From Leptospira adleri (GTDB lineage: Bacteria > Spirochaetota > Leptospiria > Leptospirales > Leptospiraceae): a stretch of 28,232 bases of DNA. The stretch lies in NCBI RefSeq assembly GCF_002811985.1, contig NZ_NPDU01000058.1, positions 1-28,232 on the forward strand. The letters run 5' to 3'. How positions within the stretch are numbered: position 1 is the first letter of the stretch; every line of letters starts with the position of its first letter. Both the position numbers and the translations under genes were made by a program. This document shows, in pieces, positions 10,335-21,180 of this stretch. The notes below the pieces were generated by a model. It searched no databases, was not told the origin of the DNA, and worked only from the letters and a program-made list of their open reading frames with translations.

Positions 10335-11384
10335 CTATTCGAAAAGTTTCTGACCGAGAACGGACCTTGGATCAACTAAGGTTCCCTTGACTCGCATTCC
10401 TAAATGCAAATGGGGACCCGTCGACATACCTGTAGTACCAACTTTGCCGATTGGATCTCCTTTTTTTACCTTATCGCCGACTTTTACGCTCAGTTCGGAT
10501 TGATGCATGTAAAGGGAATAAACTTCGAGACCGTGATCGATCACGGTAAAATTTCCTTCGTAATACATCGGTCTGGATAGAATTACTGTCCCGTCGTTGA
10601 TCGCATAGATTTGGGTTCCGATCGATCCTTTGAAATCGACTCCTCCATGAGCCTTTCCTTTCGTTTTATTATAGACTCTCCGCTTATAGAAAGGACTCGT
10701 GAAGTGAACTTCTTGCACCGGAAATACAAAGTCGGAATCGATCTGAAGATCGGTCTTTGTCTGAAACGCTTCCGCTTTCGCTTTCGAACATTCTGCTATA
10801 AAATCCAAAGTTTCGCGGGGAAGTTCTTCGGAAGTATATTTTTTATCCATTGTCAGAGAGGAAACCTTAGTTTCGGAAAAATTTGTTTTCTGAACAGGAA
10901 TCTCGTATTCCTTAAAGTCGTTTTTTCTAAACAAATTCTTATCTTGAATTTCTAATATTCCACTTTTCTTATCAAACTCGGGGGATAGGGGAATCCAGGC
11001 GTAAAAGGCGGATTCTTTTTTAGAATAGGAGATTTCTTTCTTTTCCCATAAAATTTTGATTCTATCCAATTTGGAAAGAATCGTTTTTTCCGGTGTGAGT
11101 TTCAAAAGCAGAAGTTCCCCTTGAGCGAATTTTCTGCCTCGGATCGAAAAGGCAAAAAGCGCTTCCTTTTTATTTACGATTTCAAATTCACGAGTTTCCT
11201 TTTTAGAAGTTTTTTTTGTCTTTACCTTGGACTCGGATTCTTCTTTCGGATTCGCGGAAGCCGCCGAAACGACCTTCGTTTCTTTTTCCTTGGATAAAGG
11301 TTTATCTTTGGCAAAATATGGATCGTTCGTGAATGGAAAAGTAAAGAGCGCAGCTATTAAAAAGATTCTAAGATTATTTTGCAT
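10335..11384 (-). CDS. M23-family (LytM-type) metallopeptidase, exported
   Basis: A 349-residue protein with a signal peptide (residues 1-20, L-R-I-F-L-I-A-A-L-F-T-F). A Lys/Ser/Glu-rich low-complexity stretch (about 26-66) is followed by a beta-rich middle and a C-terminal M23 domain. The zinc site is complete: H246-x3-D250 in A-H-G-G-V-D-F-K-G, H284 in L-Y-M-H-Q-S, and H315-x-H317 in G-P-H-L-H-L-G. G-D-K-V-K-K-G-D-P-I-G-x-V-G is the usual companion loop. Because all metal ligands are kept it is likely an active peptidoglycan endopeptidase in the periplasm, not a degenerate activator. AGGA lies four bases upstream of the ATG. It lies 108 bases downstream of the hydrolase gene on the same strand, so it may or may not share its transcript. 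Confidence 0.92.
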   Translation of the reverse strand: MQNNLRIFLIAALFTFPFTNDPYFAKDKPLSKEKETKVVSAASANPKEESESKVKTKKTSKKETREFEIVNKKEALFAFSIRGRKFAQGELLLLKLTPEKTILSKLDRIKILWEKKEISYSKKESAFYAWIPLSPEFDKKSGILEIQDKNLFRKNDFKEYEIPVQKTNFSETKVSSLTMDKKYTSEELPRETLDFIAECSKAKAEAFQTKTDLQIDSDFVFPVQEVHFTSPFYKRRVYNKTKGKAHGGVDFKGSIGTQIYAINDGTVILSRPMYYEGNFTVIDHGLEVYSLYMHQSELSVKVGDKVKKGDPIGKVGTTGMSTGPHLHLGMRVKGTLVDPRSVLGQKLFE

Positions 11385-11492
11385 CGGATCCTGCTATTGT
11401 CAAAAATACATAAAAGAAAAATTCAATTCATTTGGAAATAAATTATGGAAACAAGAACGTTTATAATTCGATAACAAGGCAATCTTTATGAA

Positions 11493-12386
11493 TCAGACCG
11501 TTTTTTTGTTCGAATCCTTTCTTTGTAAAAATTCATGGATTGCGGGATTGAGAATTTCCGGGACCTCATGATGAAGCCAATGTGTCGCGTAAAATCCCTG
11601 ATATTCTCCATTCTCTAAAAACGATAAGGATTTTCTGCCCATTTCCTTTTTTAAGAAAGGATCTCTTTCTCCCCAAAAAATTTTTATCGGATGATCTATT
11701 CTCAGGTCCTTAGGTAGCTTCGGAGGAATGAGAATCGCGGCTCGATACCAATTCACCATGGATCGTACCCTCCTAAAACCGGACCAAGCATTTTTATAAA
11801 GCTCGAAGTCTTCTGGTGAAAAACTTCCTTTGTTTGAAGTTTTGATAAGCGAATTCCAAAGCATTTCAAAATTTTTTCGAATCAATAGATATTCAGGAAG
11901 AAAAGGTATGAGAAAGGAAAAGATATAAGAAGTTTTTTTCCTTTGAATTTTATCGGTAAGAATCGAATTTCTGAATGTTTCTAAGTGCGGCATATTCAAA
12001 ATACAAAGTTTTCGAAACCGATCCGGATTACGGTATAAAGAATTCCAGATAACGGCGCCGCCCCAGTCGTGCGCGATACAATCCGTATTTTCGATTTGTA
12101 AGCCGTCAAGAATGGCGACGATATCGTTTGAAAGTAATGAAAGTCTGTAAGAATAAAAAAAACAAGGTCTTCCTGATTCTCCATAACCGCGTTGATCGGG
12201 AAGAATCAGAAAGTAGTTTCGATCGAGAAAGTATTGGATTTGGTTCTTCCAAGCGTACCAAAATTCCGGGAAGCCGTGTAAAAAAAGCAAAGGAGAATTT
12301 TTAGGATCACCCGCCGTTACTACGTGAAGTTTTTGATTTCCCGATCGGATGAATTGATGCCGAAAGATCTTATTCTCCACGTTCAT
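11493..12386 (-). CDS. Alpha/beta hydrolase, epoxide-hydrolase-like
   Basis: A 297-residue cytoplasmic alpha/beta hydrolase. The oxyanion region is L-F-L-H-G-F-P-E-F-W-Y-A-W, and the nucleophile motif is A-H-D-W-G-G-A-V-I-W with aspartate in place of serine, as in epoxide hydrolases and haloalkane dehalogenases. The D-Q-R-G-Y-G-E-S motif is present. The cap contains M-V-N-W-Y-R-A, whose tyrosine typically polarises the epoxide. The acid is likely in W-G-E-R-D-P-F and the base is the histidine of T-H-W-L-H-H-E-V-P-E. The H-G-F-P-E motif and cap tyrosine favour epoxide hydrolase over dehalogenase. The natural substrate cannot be told. The ribosome site is weak (AAAAG before the ATG). Confidence 0.85.
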   Translation of the reverse strand: MNVENKIFRHQFIRSGNQKLHVVTAGDPKNSPLLFLHGFPEFWYAWKNQIQYFLDRNYFLILPDQRGYGESGRPCFFYSYRLSLLSNDIVAILDGLQIENTDCIAHDWGGAVIWNSLYRNPDRFRKLCILNMPHLETFRNSILTDKIQRKKTSYIFSFLIPFLPEYLLIRKNFEMLWNSLIKTSNKGSFSPEDFELYKNAWSGFRRVRSMVNWYRAAILIPPKLPKDLRIDHPIKIFWGERDPFLKKEMGRKSLSFLENGEYQGFYATHWLHHEVPEILNPAIHEFLQRKDSNKKTV

Positions 12387-12585
12387 TTATTTCTTTTCGG
12401 TTTAATTCTCACTTTTCTCAGTCCTTTCTTACGCTTCCATTCTCGAATTCTTCTGAGAACGTTTCAAAATTATGTCCTATCAATAATCTCAAAAAGGCGG
12501 ATCGAGAATCTTCTTTTTCTCTGAAAATTACCTAAGCAAATTTCCGATTTTACCGATTCTTCATAGCAGGGATCGGATAAAACAG

Positions 12586-13113
12586 ATGAAACAAGAGGAA
12601 TGGTTGGAGCAGCTTACGAAACTTTTTCAGGAAGAGATCAATCTCTACTCGAACGTCCTGGAACTGGAAACTCAGAAGTCCGCCGCCGTGGTTCAAGCGG
12701 ATGGAAAATCTCTCGAAATAATTACCAAAAAAACTTACGAACTTCTTGTGATGGCTTCGGAAATCGAAAGGGTTCGCATGAAATCCATCGAGGAAGTTTA
12801 CCGTTCTAAGAATTTTGCTCTTCCGGAAAACGGAGCTCCGACCTTATCCGACTTCTTGAATCAGCTGGATCGCGAATCTAATTTCAGATTAAAAGAATTC
12901 GGTTCTTCACTGAAAGCGATCCTTCATCGTTTGAAAGAAAAGATCAAATCGAACGAAAAACTCATCATAACTCGTCAGGAAATTCTTACCCGTACGATCG
13001 AAGCCGTTAAAGAAAAGGCTTCCGAATCCGGTTTAAGTACTTACGGTCCCGGAAAAAATCCGGAAAGAAAACAAGCTAAGAGACCTGCTCTTATGCTGAA
13101 CGCTTCGGCGTAG
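12586..13113 (+). CDS. flgN: FlgN-like flagellar export chaperone
   Basis: A 175-residue, almost fully helical protein without signal or membrane segment. Heptad-like stretches ([19 protein letters not shown]) are followed by [11 protein letters not shown], and the tail has Y-G-P-G-K-N-P. A FlgN-type chaperone has this pattern: it binds the C-terminal helices of FlgK and FlgL and delivers them to the flagellar type III export apparatus. The position 31 bases ahead of flgK strongly supports it. The sequence is poorly conserved in this family, so context carries much of the call. No strong ribosome site is seen before the ATG. I found no convincing sigma-28 promoter in the 200 bases upstream. 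Confidence 0.82.
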   Translation: MKQEEWLEQLTKLFQEEINLYSNVLELETQKSAAVVQADGKSLEIITKKTYELLVMASEIERVRMKSIEEVYRSKNFALPENGAPTLSDFLNQLDRESNFRLKEFGSSLKAILHRLKEKIKSNEKLIITRQEILTRTIEAVKEKASESGLSTYGPGKNPERKQAKRPALMLNASA

Positions 13114-13144
13114 TCGACAGATATTTTCGAATTAGGAGGAAGTC

Positions 13145-15055
13145 ATGGGATCCACATTTTCAGGTCTTGAAATCGGAAAGAGAGGTTTAACCGCTCACCA
13201 ACAAGCGCTTCAGACGACCGGTCATAACATTTCAAACGCGGATAACAAGCAGTATGCGAGACAGAGAGTCACGATGACAGCGATGGATCCTTTGTATGAT
13301 CCTTCCCTCAATCGTTCCAATCTTCCCGGACAAATCGGTCAAGGCGTTGAAATCGCTTCGATTGAAAGAATCAGAGACAACTTCGTAGACGATCGAATTA
13401 TCGAAACTTCGGGAAACAAAGACTACTGGGCCGCTCGCAACGAATATCTTTATCAACTGGAGACGGTTTTTAACGAACCGAACGGTACCACCCTTCGAAC
13501 TCTTATGGATAAATTTTGGTCTTCTTGGGAAGATCTAGCGAACTACCCCGAGGACAACGCGCATCGCTCCGTAGTTTTAGAAAGAGCAAACGGTCTAGGT
13601 AGTAGAACGGAAGACGTCTATCGGAAACTCGCTCAGTTAAAGGATCAAGCGAACCGAGAGATCGAAACCAAAGCGTATCACATGAATACGATCGCCGAAA
13701 ATATCCGCACCTTAAACGATAGAATCGGAAAGTCCGAAGCGTTAGGCGACAGGCCGAATGACCTTTATGACAAACGGGATGCCCTTCTTCAGGAACTTTC
13801 CTCTCTTGTGGACGTTACGATCGGTCGTTCGGATGAAGACGAGCTGATGGTTTTTATCGGACAACAAATTTTGGTTCAAGGAAACAAAGCGAACAAGATC
13901 GATATTCTCGGTAACCCTTCAAAAGACGGTCTTTTGGATCTTTATTGGTCCTCGACCGGAGATCCGGTACTTCTGAGAAAAGGAAGACTTCAAGGTTTAA
14001 TAGAGGTTCGTGATAAGATTATTCGTGAGAAAATCGATCAGGTGGATTCCCTTTCCATCAACGTGATGGATGCGGTGAATGAAATTCACAAAGACGGTTT
14101 CGGAATCAACGGGAATACGAACCAAGCGTTTTTTAACATTCGATCTTTGTCCATCAATACCTTTGGAGAATACGATTCCAACGGGGACGGACAAAACGAC
14201 GTTACCGCGATCTTTCGCGTTAGCGGTAGAAATACGATCGATCCGGATCGTCCGATCGGCATCAACGGAACGATCAGCTTTAATCAGTCCGACGCCAAGG
14301 AGGCGCCGGTATTGATTCCCTATTCTTCCAATGATACGATGAACGGGATCATTAAGAAAATCAACGCTTCACGTTCCGGCGTTGTGGCTTATATGAACCA
14401 CGACAATCAACTCGCTCTGAAAGCTACCGTCGCCGACGACCATCCCAATAAGAATTTTATCTTAAGACATATAGAAGATTCCGGAGATCTTCTCGTCGGA
14501 ATGACCGGAATCTTGATGGCATCGGGACCCTCCGGCGCCTACGACTACAAACGTCTCGGAGAAATCAATAAACTTCAATCTCGACCGGAAGACATTACTC
14601 TTACTCCGCACTTTCATCCTTCTTCCCATTTTAGAATTGCGGATTCAATCGCGAATAACGTGGCGAACATAGCGGCAGCCCGAGGTAAGGATGTCGGCGG
14701 AACCGGGGACTATAATTCCCCGGGAGGACATAAGGATGGTCGTAACGCGCTGATGGTTGCTTCCGCTTTGCGAAACAATCCGGTGATGGTGGATTATTCC
14801 AAAACGACCGACGATTTCTACAATACTCTGATTTCTAAACTGGGAACCGAAGCAAGAGAAGCAAAGCAAGAATTCGGTATTCAAAACGATCTCATGTCCG
14901 AACTGGAAAACATGAGACAATCCGTAATGGGGGTCAATCTCGATGAAGAAATGGCCAACATGGTTCAATTCCAGCATTCTTACAATGCCTCGGCGAAGAT
15001 GATCAATACTATGAACGAGATTCTAGATACGATCATTAATCGTCTCGGTGCGTAG
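13145..15055 (+). CDS. flgK: Flagellar hook-filament junction protein 1 (HAP1)
   Basis: A 636-residue axial protein at the joint between hook and periplasmic filament, exported by the flagellar type III system. The N terminus has the rod/hook signature [11 protein letters not shown] and [19 protein letters not shown]. The coiled C terminus (about 590-636) has [23 protein letters not shown]. The variable middle is beta-rich and longer than in enterics (FlgK about 550 residues). AGGAGG lies five bases upstream of the ATG, a near-ideal ribosome site that suggests high expression. It is flanked by flgN and flgL in one operon. Confidence 0.96.
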   Translation: MGSTFSGLEIGKRGLTAHQQALQTTGHNISNADNKQYARQRVTMTAMDPLYDPSLNRSNLPGQIGQGVEIASIERIRDNFVDDRIIETSGNKDYWAARNEYLYQLETVFNEPNGTTLRTLMDKFWSSWEDLANYPEDNAHRSVVLERANGLGSRTEDVYRKLAQLKDQANREIETKAYHMNTIAENIRTLNDRIGKSEALGDRPNDLYDKRDALLQELSSLVDVTIGRSDEDELMVFIGQQILVQGNKANKIDILGNPSKDGLLDLYWSSTGDPVLLRKGRLQGLIEVRDKIIREKIDQVDSLSINVMDAVNEIHKDGFGINGNTNQAFFNIRSLSINTFGEYDSNGDGQNDVTAIFRVSGRNTIDPDRPIGINGTISFNQSDAKEAPVLIPYSSNDTMNGIIKKINASRSGVVAYMNHDNQLALKATVADDHPNKNFILRHIEDSGDLLVGMTGILMASGPSGAYDYKRLGEINKLQSRPEDITLTPHFHPSSHFRIADSIANNVANIAAARGKDVGGTGDYNSPGGHKDGRNALMVASALRNNPVMVDYSKTTDDFYNTLISKLGTEAREAKQEFGIQNDLMSELENMRQSVMGVNLDEEMANMVQFQHSYNASAKMINTMNEILDTIINRLGA

Positions 15056-15087
15056 GCTCACAAAAACTCGGTGAGTAAGGAGAAAAT

Positions 15088-16359
<1,272 letters not shown>

Positions 16360-16408
16360 AAAATAGATAGAATGTTCTGAATGGAAAGGTCCGGGGTAAG
16401 AATTTAAA

Positions 16409-16861
16409 ATGGGAATCGAGATTCAAACAAAGCCGTTTGGAAAGATACAAATATCGGAGAAACAAATCCTTTCATTTCCGGAAGGTCTTCTCGGATTTGA
16501 GGATTATAAAAATTTTGCCTTGATAGAAGAGGAGGAAGAATCCGTTTTTAAATGGCTGCAATCGACGGAAGAAGTGGATTTAGCTTTTGTTGTAATTCCG
16601 CCGTCGCTTTTTAAAAAGGAATACAAACCGTTGATTCCGGAACAAGAACTTCAATTGATAGGGATCGATGAGATCAAAGAAAGTCTAACGCTTGTCATAG
16701 TGACGATTCCCGGAGAAGATCCAGCGTTGATGACTGCTAATATGCAGGGACCGATTCTTATCAACAAAGGAAGTCTAATAGGAAAACAATTTATTTCTAG
16801 AAACGAATCCCACTCGGTCCGCGAAAAAATTTTAGAAACCGCCGCCGTGGAGATGAGTTAA
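16409..16861 (+). CDS. fliW: Flagellar assembly factor FliW
   Basis: A 150-residue cytoplasmic protein. The family core is clear: I-L-S-F-P-E-G-L-L-G-F-E-D-Y-K-N-F-A, W-L-Q-S-T-E, and late T-A-N-M-Q-G-P-I-L-I-N. In Bacillus and others FliW binds flagellin and, when free, binds CsrA and stops it from repressing flagellin translation, so flagellin secretion and synthesis stay in step. The position directly before csrA fits that partner switch. The stop TAA abuts the csrA start with no spacer. The gene ends in the acidic/alanine tail A-A-V-E-M-S. Confidence 0.94.
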   Translation: MGIEIQTKPFGKIQISEKQILSFPEGLLGFEDYKNFALIEEEEESVFKWLQSTEEVDLAFVVIPPSLFKKEYKPLIPEQELQLIGIDEIKESLTLVIVTIPGEDPALMTANMQGPILINKGSLIGKQFISRNESHSVREKILETAAVEMS

Positions 16862-17116
<255 letters not shown>

Positions 17117-17165
17117 TTCTCTTCGATCGATTTTAATTTCAGAAGAGAGTATCTTCGCCCTTTTT

Positions 17166-17963
17166 ATGAATCGCCTTCTCGTAATCCTAATTACATTCGT
17201 TTTTTTTTCCTGTTTCGCCGGGATTCGTAAAGAACTCAACTATTCCTCGGATTCCATCGCTTTCTATTCTTTCGCAAAGGGTTCCGAGTTCCCGACTTGG
17301 ATAGATATAAACGCGAAGTATCCGGCAAGTATAGATTCCGAAACTTTCAAAAAACTTTTGGAAGAATCCTTGTTTCAACTGGGAAACAAAAACGAATCTC
17401 TGGTGAACGATGCCGCGTTACGCATCTTTTCAAAAGAATTGAGCAAGGAAATCGCGGACCGTTCCTTACAAAAATTCGCGCAATCCCCCGATCAATGCTA
17501 TCAACTTTGGATTCTAAAAAAAGAAGATACGATCAATCCGGGAAGGAGAATCCGAAGAACTGTTTTTCTTTTGTATCCGGCGTCGGAAGCGATTCACTTT
17601 GTTTTTTTCGAATTGAATCAGTTCATCGATTTTCAGACCCCTTATTCGTTTCAAGATTGGTCAAATTTCTCCATTTCGGAATCGAATCTAAAACCTTCGC
17701 TGGAAGTCTTTATTCCCGATTCAGCGATCGGAAAACTAGTTTATTTTAAAGACGACTCAAAGAATGAATCCAAAAAATACCATGTTATCGCCCCTTTTCA
17801 AATTCAGTCTCCGACAACTCCTGAGCAAATAAATTCCAGTAAAAAAATGAACATCAGTGATTCGGAGAAAAGAATGATCGAACTGAAAGCTTTGTTCGAT
17901 AAAAAATTGATTTCGGAAGAAGAATACAGAAAGAAACGTGAAGAGATATTAAAATCTCTCTAA
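17166..17963 (+). CDS. Lipoprotein with C-terminal SHOCT domain
   Basis: A 265-residue protein with a short signal (L-L-V-I-L-I-T-F-V-F-F) and lipobox F-F-S-C, cysteine 16. The body (about 20-215) is not recognised. It has W-I-D-I-N-A-K-Y-P and one further cysteine near C-Y-Q-L-W-I-L-K-K. The last 35 residues (E-K-R-M-I-E-L-K-A-L-F-D-K-K-L-I-S-E-E-E-Y-R-K-K-R-E-E-I-L) are a classic SHOCT domain: a two-helix module of bacterial surface or membrane proteins often used for oligomerisation. It follows csrA by 49 bases, which hold an imperfect hairpin (TCTCTTC/GAAGAGA) and no good ribosome site, so membership of the flagellar operon is unclear. Confidence 0.8.
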   Translation: MNRLLVILITFVFFSCFAGIRKELNYSSDSIAFYSFAKGSEFPTWIDINAKYPASIDSETFKKLLEESLFQLGNKNESLVNDAALRIFSKELSKEIADRSLQKFAQSPDQCYQLWILKKEDTINPGRRIRRTVFLLYPASEAIHFVFFELNQFIDFQTPYSFQDWSNFSISESNLKPSLEVFIPDSAIGKLVYFKDDSKNESKKYHVIAPFQIQSPTTPEQINSSKKMNISDSEKRMIELKALFDKKLISEEEYRKKREEILKSL

Positions 17964-18468
17964 AAAATCAGATTCCAATTCGTCTGCATTCAAATAATAA
18001 CGCTTATTTGCAATGGGATATCATCCTCCGGATTTGTCTTCGGCGGATTTTCCGGAAATAACGCCTAACGCGACTAAAAAGAGAATCAAATTCTTCTAAA
18101 AATTTAAATTTGAAAAATGATTTGAACTAATTCCGTATTTTATAAAAAGACACTGATTTCAAGGATCGAATTATCACCGCAAAAAATCGGAGCGGCTCGA
18201 CGAAGAGCCACTCCGGAGAGAATAGTGAAGAGAATTGGATTTTCCCGATTTGAACTCTATGGGAAGTTCAAAGCGGAAAAGTTTCCTATATTGAACATAT
18301 CCGGTAGGCTGGATCTAAAAGACAGAGAAAAATCAGCTTGAGATCATATTTTTAGATAAAGAAAAAGCTAAGAAATAATCGAAGAATAATTTATTGAGTA
18401 ACTTGCGTTCGATTTGACGCTTTTTTTGTCAAATCGTTCATTTCGAGGCAATCGAAACGAATCTACAT
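17964..18468. other. 505-bp intergenic region with hairpins, no gene supported
   Basis: No frame of convincing coding character is seen on either strand. It holds a 7-bp AT-rich hairpin (CAAATAA/TTATTTG, 17992-18011), the strong minus-strand terminator at 18181-18214, a perfect 8-bp hairpin (TTTGAACT/AGTTCAAA, 18249-18272), and a 9-bp hairpin with a T-rich loop (CGATTTGAC/GTCAAATCG, 18410-18436). A 6-bp one (TTTCGA/TCGAAA, 18441-18457) sits next to the antiporter stop. The part from 18215 to 18468 would be either a long structured 3' UTR of the antiporter mRNA or a separate small RNA. Confidence 0.5.
18181..18214 (-). terminator. Strong rho-independent terminator on the minus strand
   Basis: On the minus strand GGAGTGGCTC pairs with GAGCCGCTCC, a full 10-bp stem with one G-U pair, closed by the hexaloop TTCGTC and followed by GATTTTTT. 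On the plus strand the same bases give a C-A mismatch and no T-run, so the direction is clear. It lies 255 bases past the antiporter stop codon. Confidence 0.85.
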
Positions 18469-20265
18469 TTAAGTACCGGTCTTTCCCTCTTTTTCAAGTC
18501 GATCGGCTTCGAACGCAGCCTCTAACTGGCGGATCGAGTTTTTAGAAAATTGTATGAATTCTTTTTCATTGTGTCTCACTTGGTACTGTCCTTTGAGAGT
18601 CAATTCGTCGTGAGCGCGAAACTTCTTAATCTTCTGCTCGACTTCGGAATCCATAAAACCGAGATGACTCAAAGTTTCGCCCGCCAATTCAAGAGCGGAA
18701 GCAAAGGTGTCTCTTCTGATGATTTTTACGCCGAGCTCCAATAATTTAAAAACATGTTCTCGATTTCGTGCGCGTGCAATGATCGTAAGGTTCGGAAAAT
18801 GTTTTTTTACCATTTCGGCAACTTTTACGGAAACATCTATATCTTGAACCGCTAATATAAAAAGATCCGCTTGCCCGGCTCCAGCGGAACGGAGAAGACT
18901 CAATTTGCTCGCGTCTCCGTAATAAATCTTATAACCGAATCTTCTCGCGACATTTACTTGATCGGGGTTGTGTTCCAGCGCGGTAAATCCGATTCTGTGA
19001 ACGAATAACATCCTTGCTATGATCTGACCGAATCTTCCGAAGCCCGCAATGATAACTCTGTTTTGTTCTTCGATATTATCCGCTTCTTGTTCTTCGGTAT
19101 TTTTAAAAAATATCTCTACAACCTTGTCTTTTACCAGGCCAAGGATCGGGGTTAAACCCATGGATAACGTTACTACGGCAATGACTAGATCTGCTCTTTC
19201 TCTCGGAAGGATGGAAAGCGAAACTCCGACTCCTAAGATCACAAAAGCAAATTCTCCGCCTTGGGAAATTGTTACCGCAAGATTGAGAGAGGTTTCCTCA
19301 TTTTGTTTCGTGACTCTTCCCAAAAAGTAAAGAACTATCGCTTTGACCGCCATGAGGCCTAACGCAAAAAGAATCACAAGAATCGGATCTTTTAAAACTT
19401 CACCCAAATTTATGGACATTCCCACCGCTAAAAAGAAAAGACCTAAGAGCAGACCTTTGAAAGGTTCAAGATTCGATTCTAACTCATGTCTGTATTCGGA
19501 ATCTGCAAGAATCACGCCGCCCAAAAAAGAACCGAGTGCCATTGAAAGCCCTACTTGATCCATCAACAAGGACACACCAACGACGATTAAAAGTGAAAGT
19601 GCGGTGAAAATTTCATGATTTCCGGAAGAAGCGACGAGTCGAAACAAAGGCCTCGCTAAAAATCTTCCGGCGAGTATTACCGCAAGCACCATTCCGATCG
19701 CAGTCAAAATGTGCATGAGTGTATTTTGTGTCGCCGTTTCGCCCGTGGATTCCCCTAAAAAGGGAAGAATCGCCATAACCGGAATCACTGCGAGATCTTG
19801 GAAAAGAAGAATAGCAAACGAACTTCTTCCGTGGGCGGTGTTCAACTCATTCTTCTCTCCTAAAACCTGAAGAGCGAACGCGGTAGAAGATAATGAAATA
19901 CTAATACTGATGACGATCGCTTGCGCTTTGTTTAATCCGAAAAACGATAGAATTGCGAAAAAGATAATAGAGGTAAGAATGACTTGAAGACCGCCCAAGC
20001 CGAAAACGGGTCTTCTCAAAACCCAGAGCCTTTGCGGTTTCAATTCTAGGCCGATGAGAAATAAAAGCAAAATTACTCCGAACTCCGAAAGATGGAGAAT
20101 GCTCTCCACATCGGTGATCAATCCGATACCCCAGGGTCCGATGATCGTTCCTCCGATAAGATATCCGACTACGGAACCCAATCCTATCTTTTTAAATAAA
20201 GGAACCGAAATTACGGCCGCGGAAAGAAAGACAATGAGAGTTATCAGTAAGCTATGATCTTGCAT
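18469..20265 (-). CDS. KefB/KefC-like monovalent cation:proton antiporter (CPA2)
   Basis: A 598-residue inner-membrane protein. Residues 1-380 hold about 12 transmembrane segments of a CPA2 exchanger. Family motifs are L-L-L-F-L-I-G-L-E-L at 66-75, L-S-S-T-A-F-A-L-Q near 125-133, L-F-Q-D-L-A-V-I-P at 154-162, and G-S-F-L-G-G-V-I-L-A-D-S-E-Y-R-H at 245-260. All closely follow the KefC pattern. Residues from about 402 form an RCK/TrkA-N nucleotide-binding domain (G-F-G-R-F-G-Q at 408-414). KefB/KefC export potassium in exchange for protons when glutathione-electrophile adducts bind, acidifying the cytoplasm as protection. Whether this homologue is glutathione-gated is not visible. AGGA is well placed before the ATG. 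It lies 48 bases after the DJ-1-like gene on the same strand, so it is likely co-transcribed. Confidence 0.9.
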   Translation of the reverse strand: MQDHSLLITLIVFLSAAVISVPLFKKIGLGSVVGYLIGGTIIGPWGIGLITDVESILHLSEFGVILLLFLIGLELKPQRLWVLRRPVFGLGGLQVILTSIIFFAILSFFGLNKAQAIVISISISLSSTAFALQVLGEKNELNTAHGRSSFAILLFQDLAVIPVMAILPFLGESTGETATQNTLMHILTAIGMVLAVILAGRFLARPLFRLVASSGNHEIFTALSLLIVVGVSLLMDQVGLSMALGSFLGGVILADSEYRHELESNLEPFKGLLLGLFFLAVGMSINLGEVLKDPILVILFALGLMAVKAIVLYFLGRVTKQNEETSLNLAVTISQGGEFAFVILGVGVSLSILPRERADLVIAVVTLSMGLTPILGLVKDKVVEIFFKNTEEQEADNIEEQNRVIIAGFGRFGQIIARMLFVHRIGFTALEHNPDQVNVARRFGYKIYYGDASKLSLLRSAGAGQADLFILAVQDIDVSVKVAEMVKKHFPNLTIIARARNREHVFKLLELGVKIIRRDTFASALELAGETLSHLGFMDSEVEQKIKKFRAHDELTLKGQYQVRHNEKEFIQFSKNSIRQLEAAFEADRLEKEGKTGT

Positions 20266-20313
20266 TCTATTTCCTGAATATTTTAGACTGTGAAACTTCT
20301 TACTTTGAGAAAG

Positions 20314-21078
20314 TTAAAATAACTTCATAAAAGAATTTACGAATGAATACGCGTCGCCCGGCCATCGGGAAGAAACGTAATTTCCGTCGGTCAGTGAATG
20401 TCCCCTTTTGATTTTTTTATGACTGTCTCTGAAAATCGGCTTTGGCCCGAGATGAAAATCCTTCGGATCCTTTAAGTTTTCTTTCACTTCGTCTTCTACG
20501 GATTGAGAATAAGTTCTGTAATAATCGCCTAACCATAATCTGGTTAAATTCCAAGCAGCCATCTCTTGCGATTTTAAAAGTGCGGTCGTTTTTTTTCCAA
20601 AAAGAATCGAACGATCCGTTCCGGGAAATTTACTTCGAGCCGCTAAAACTACGCCGTGACAAATCGCGCCAAGAGGTTTGCCGGTCGCAAAAAAAGCTCC
20701 TACAAAGTTTTGAAGAATTTCTGATTCTAGATATTCTTTCATTCCAGGCGCGTGACCTCCGGGAAGAATCATTCCGGAAAAATCTTCCGGTTTTAGATCG
20801 CCGTAAGAGAATGGATGTAAAAAATTAGGATCCTCGATCATCTCCCGATACGCGGCTCTTGCATTCTTATGAGCGATGAGAATCGGTTTCCAAATGCCCA
20901 AGCCTTTTCCGGTCAACATTCTAAAGTCGGCTTCCGCCGGTTGTCCGCTCGGAGTGGCAAAGAAAACTTCGAAATCATTCTCTTTTAAGACCTTCCAGGG
21001 AATCGCAGCCTCTGACGGATCAAAGTCTTTCGAAGGAAGCGGTATTAGAATTTTATGCTTGGAACTCATAGGATTCAT
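20314..21078 (-). CDS. DJ-1/PfpI-like (class I amidotransferase-fold) protein
   Basis: A 254-residue cytoplasmic protein of the DJ-1/ThiJ/PfpI superfamily. The nucleophile elbow is P-L-G-A-I-C140-H-G-V-V-L-A-A-R-S. An acidic partner sits at E23 in D-P-S-E-A-A-I-P-W, and G-M-I-L-P-G-G-H-A-P-G carries the oxyanion glycines. C plus H plus upstream E matches DJ-1-type chaperone/glyoxalase members such as HchA rather than true glutaminases. Members detoxify methylglyoxal (glyoxalase III) or act as stress chaperones; the activity here is not decided by sequence. A second start at codon 4 (ATG) is possible. It begins a minus operon with the KefC-like antiporter and faces the glutathione peroxidase across a shared regulatory region. 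Confidence 0.85.
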   Translation of the reverse strand: MNPMSSKHKILIPLPSKDFDPSEAAIPWKVLKENDFEVFFATPSGQPAEADFRMLTGKGLGIWKPILIAHKNARAAYREMIEDPNFLHPFSYGDLKPEDFSGMILPGGHAPGMKEYLESEILQNFVGAFFATGKPLGAICHGVVLAARSKFPGTDRSILFGKKTTALLKSQEMAAWNLTRLWLGDYYRTYSQSVEDEVKENLKDPKDFHLGPKPIFRDSHKKIKRGHSLTDGNYVSSRWPGDAYSFVNSFMKLF

Positions 21079-21180
21079 TCTAAGCGGTTCTATAAAAAAT
21101 CAACCCCTTAGAAGCGTTTGGACAGAGTTTCCTAAAAAATAAAAAATTCTTCTTGACCGATTGGGTTTAAATCCATTTTG

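Noticed and set aside
12324..12524. 66-codon plus-strand ORF across the head of the epoxide-hydrolase-like gene
   Set aside because: Overlaps the real gene's start on the other strand and its hydrophobic, Phe/Leu-rich run looks like AT-rich shadow sequence; the ribosome site is poor.
12554..12580. GATCGGATAA ahead of flgN as a sigma-28 -10 element
   Set aside because: The matching -35 (TAAAG-like) is absent at the right distance. Spirochaete flagellar operons are often driven by sigma-70, so no promoter is claimed.
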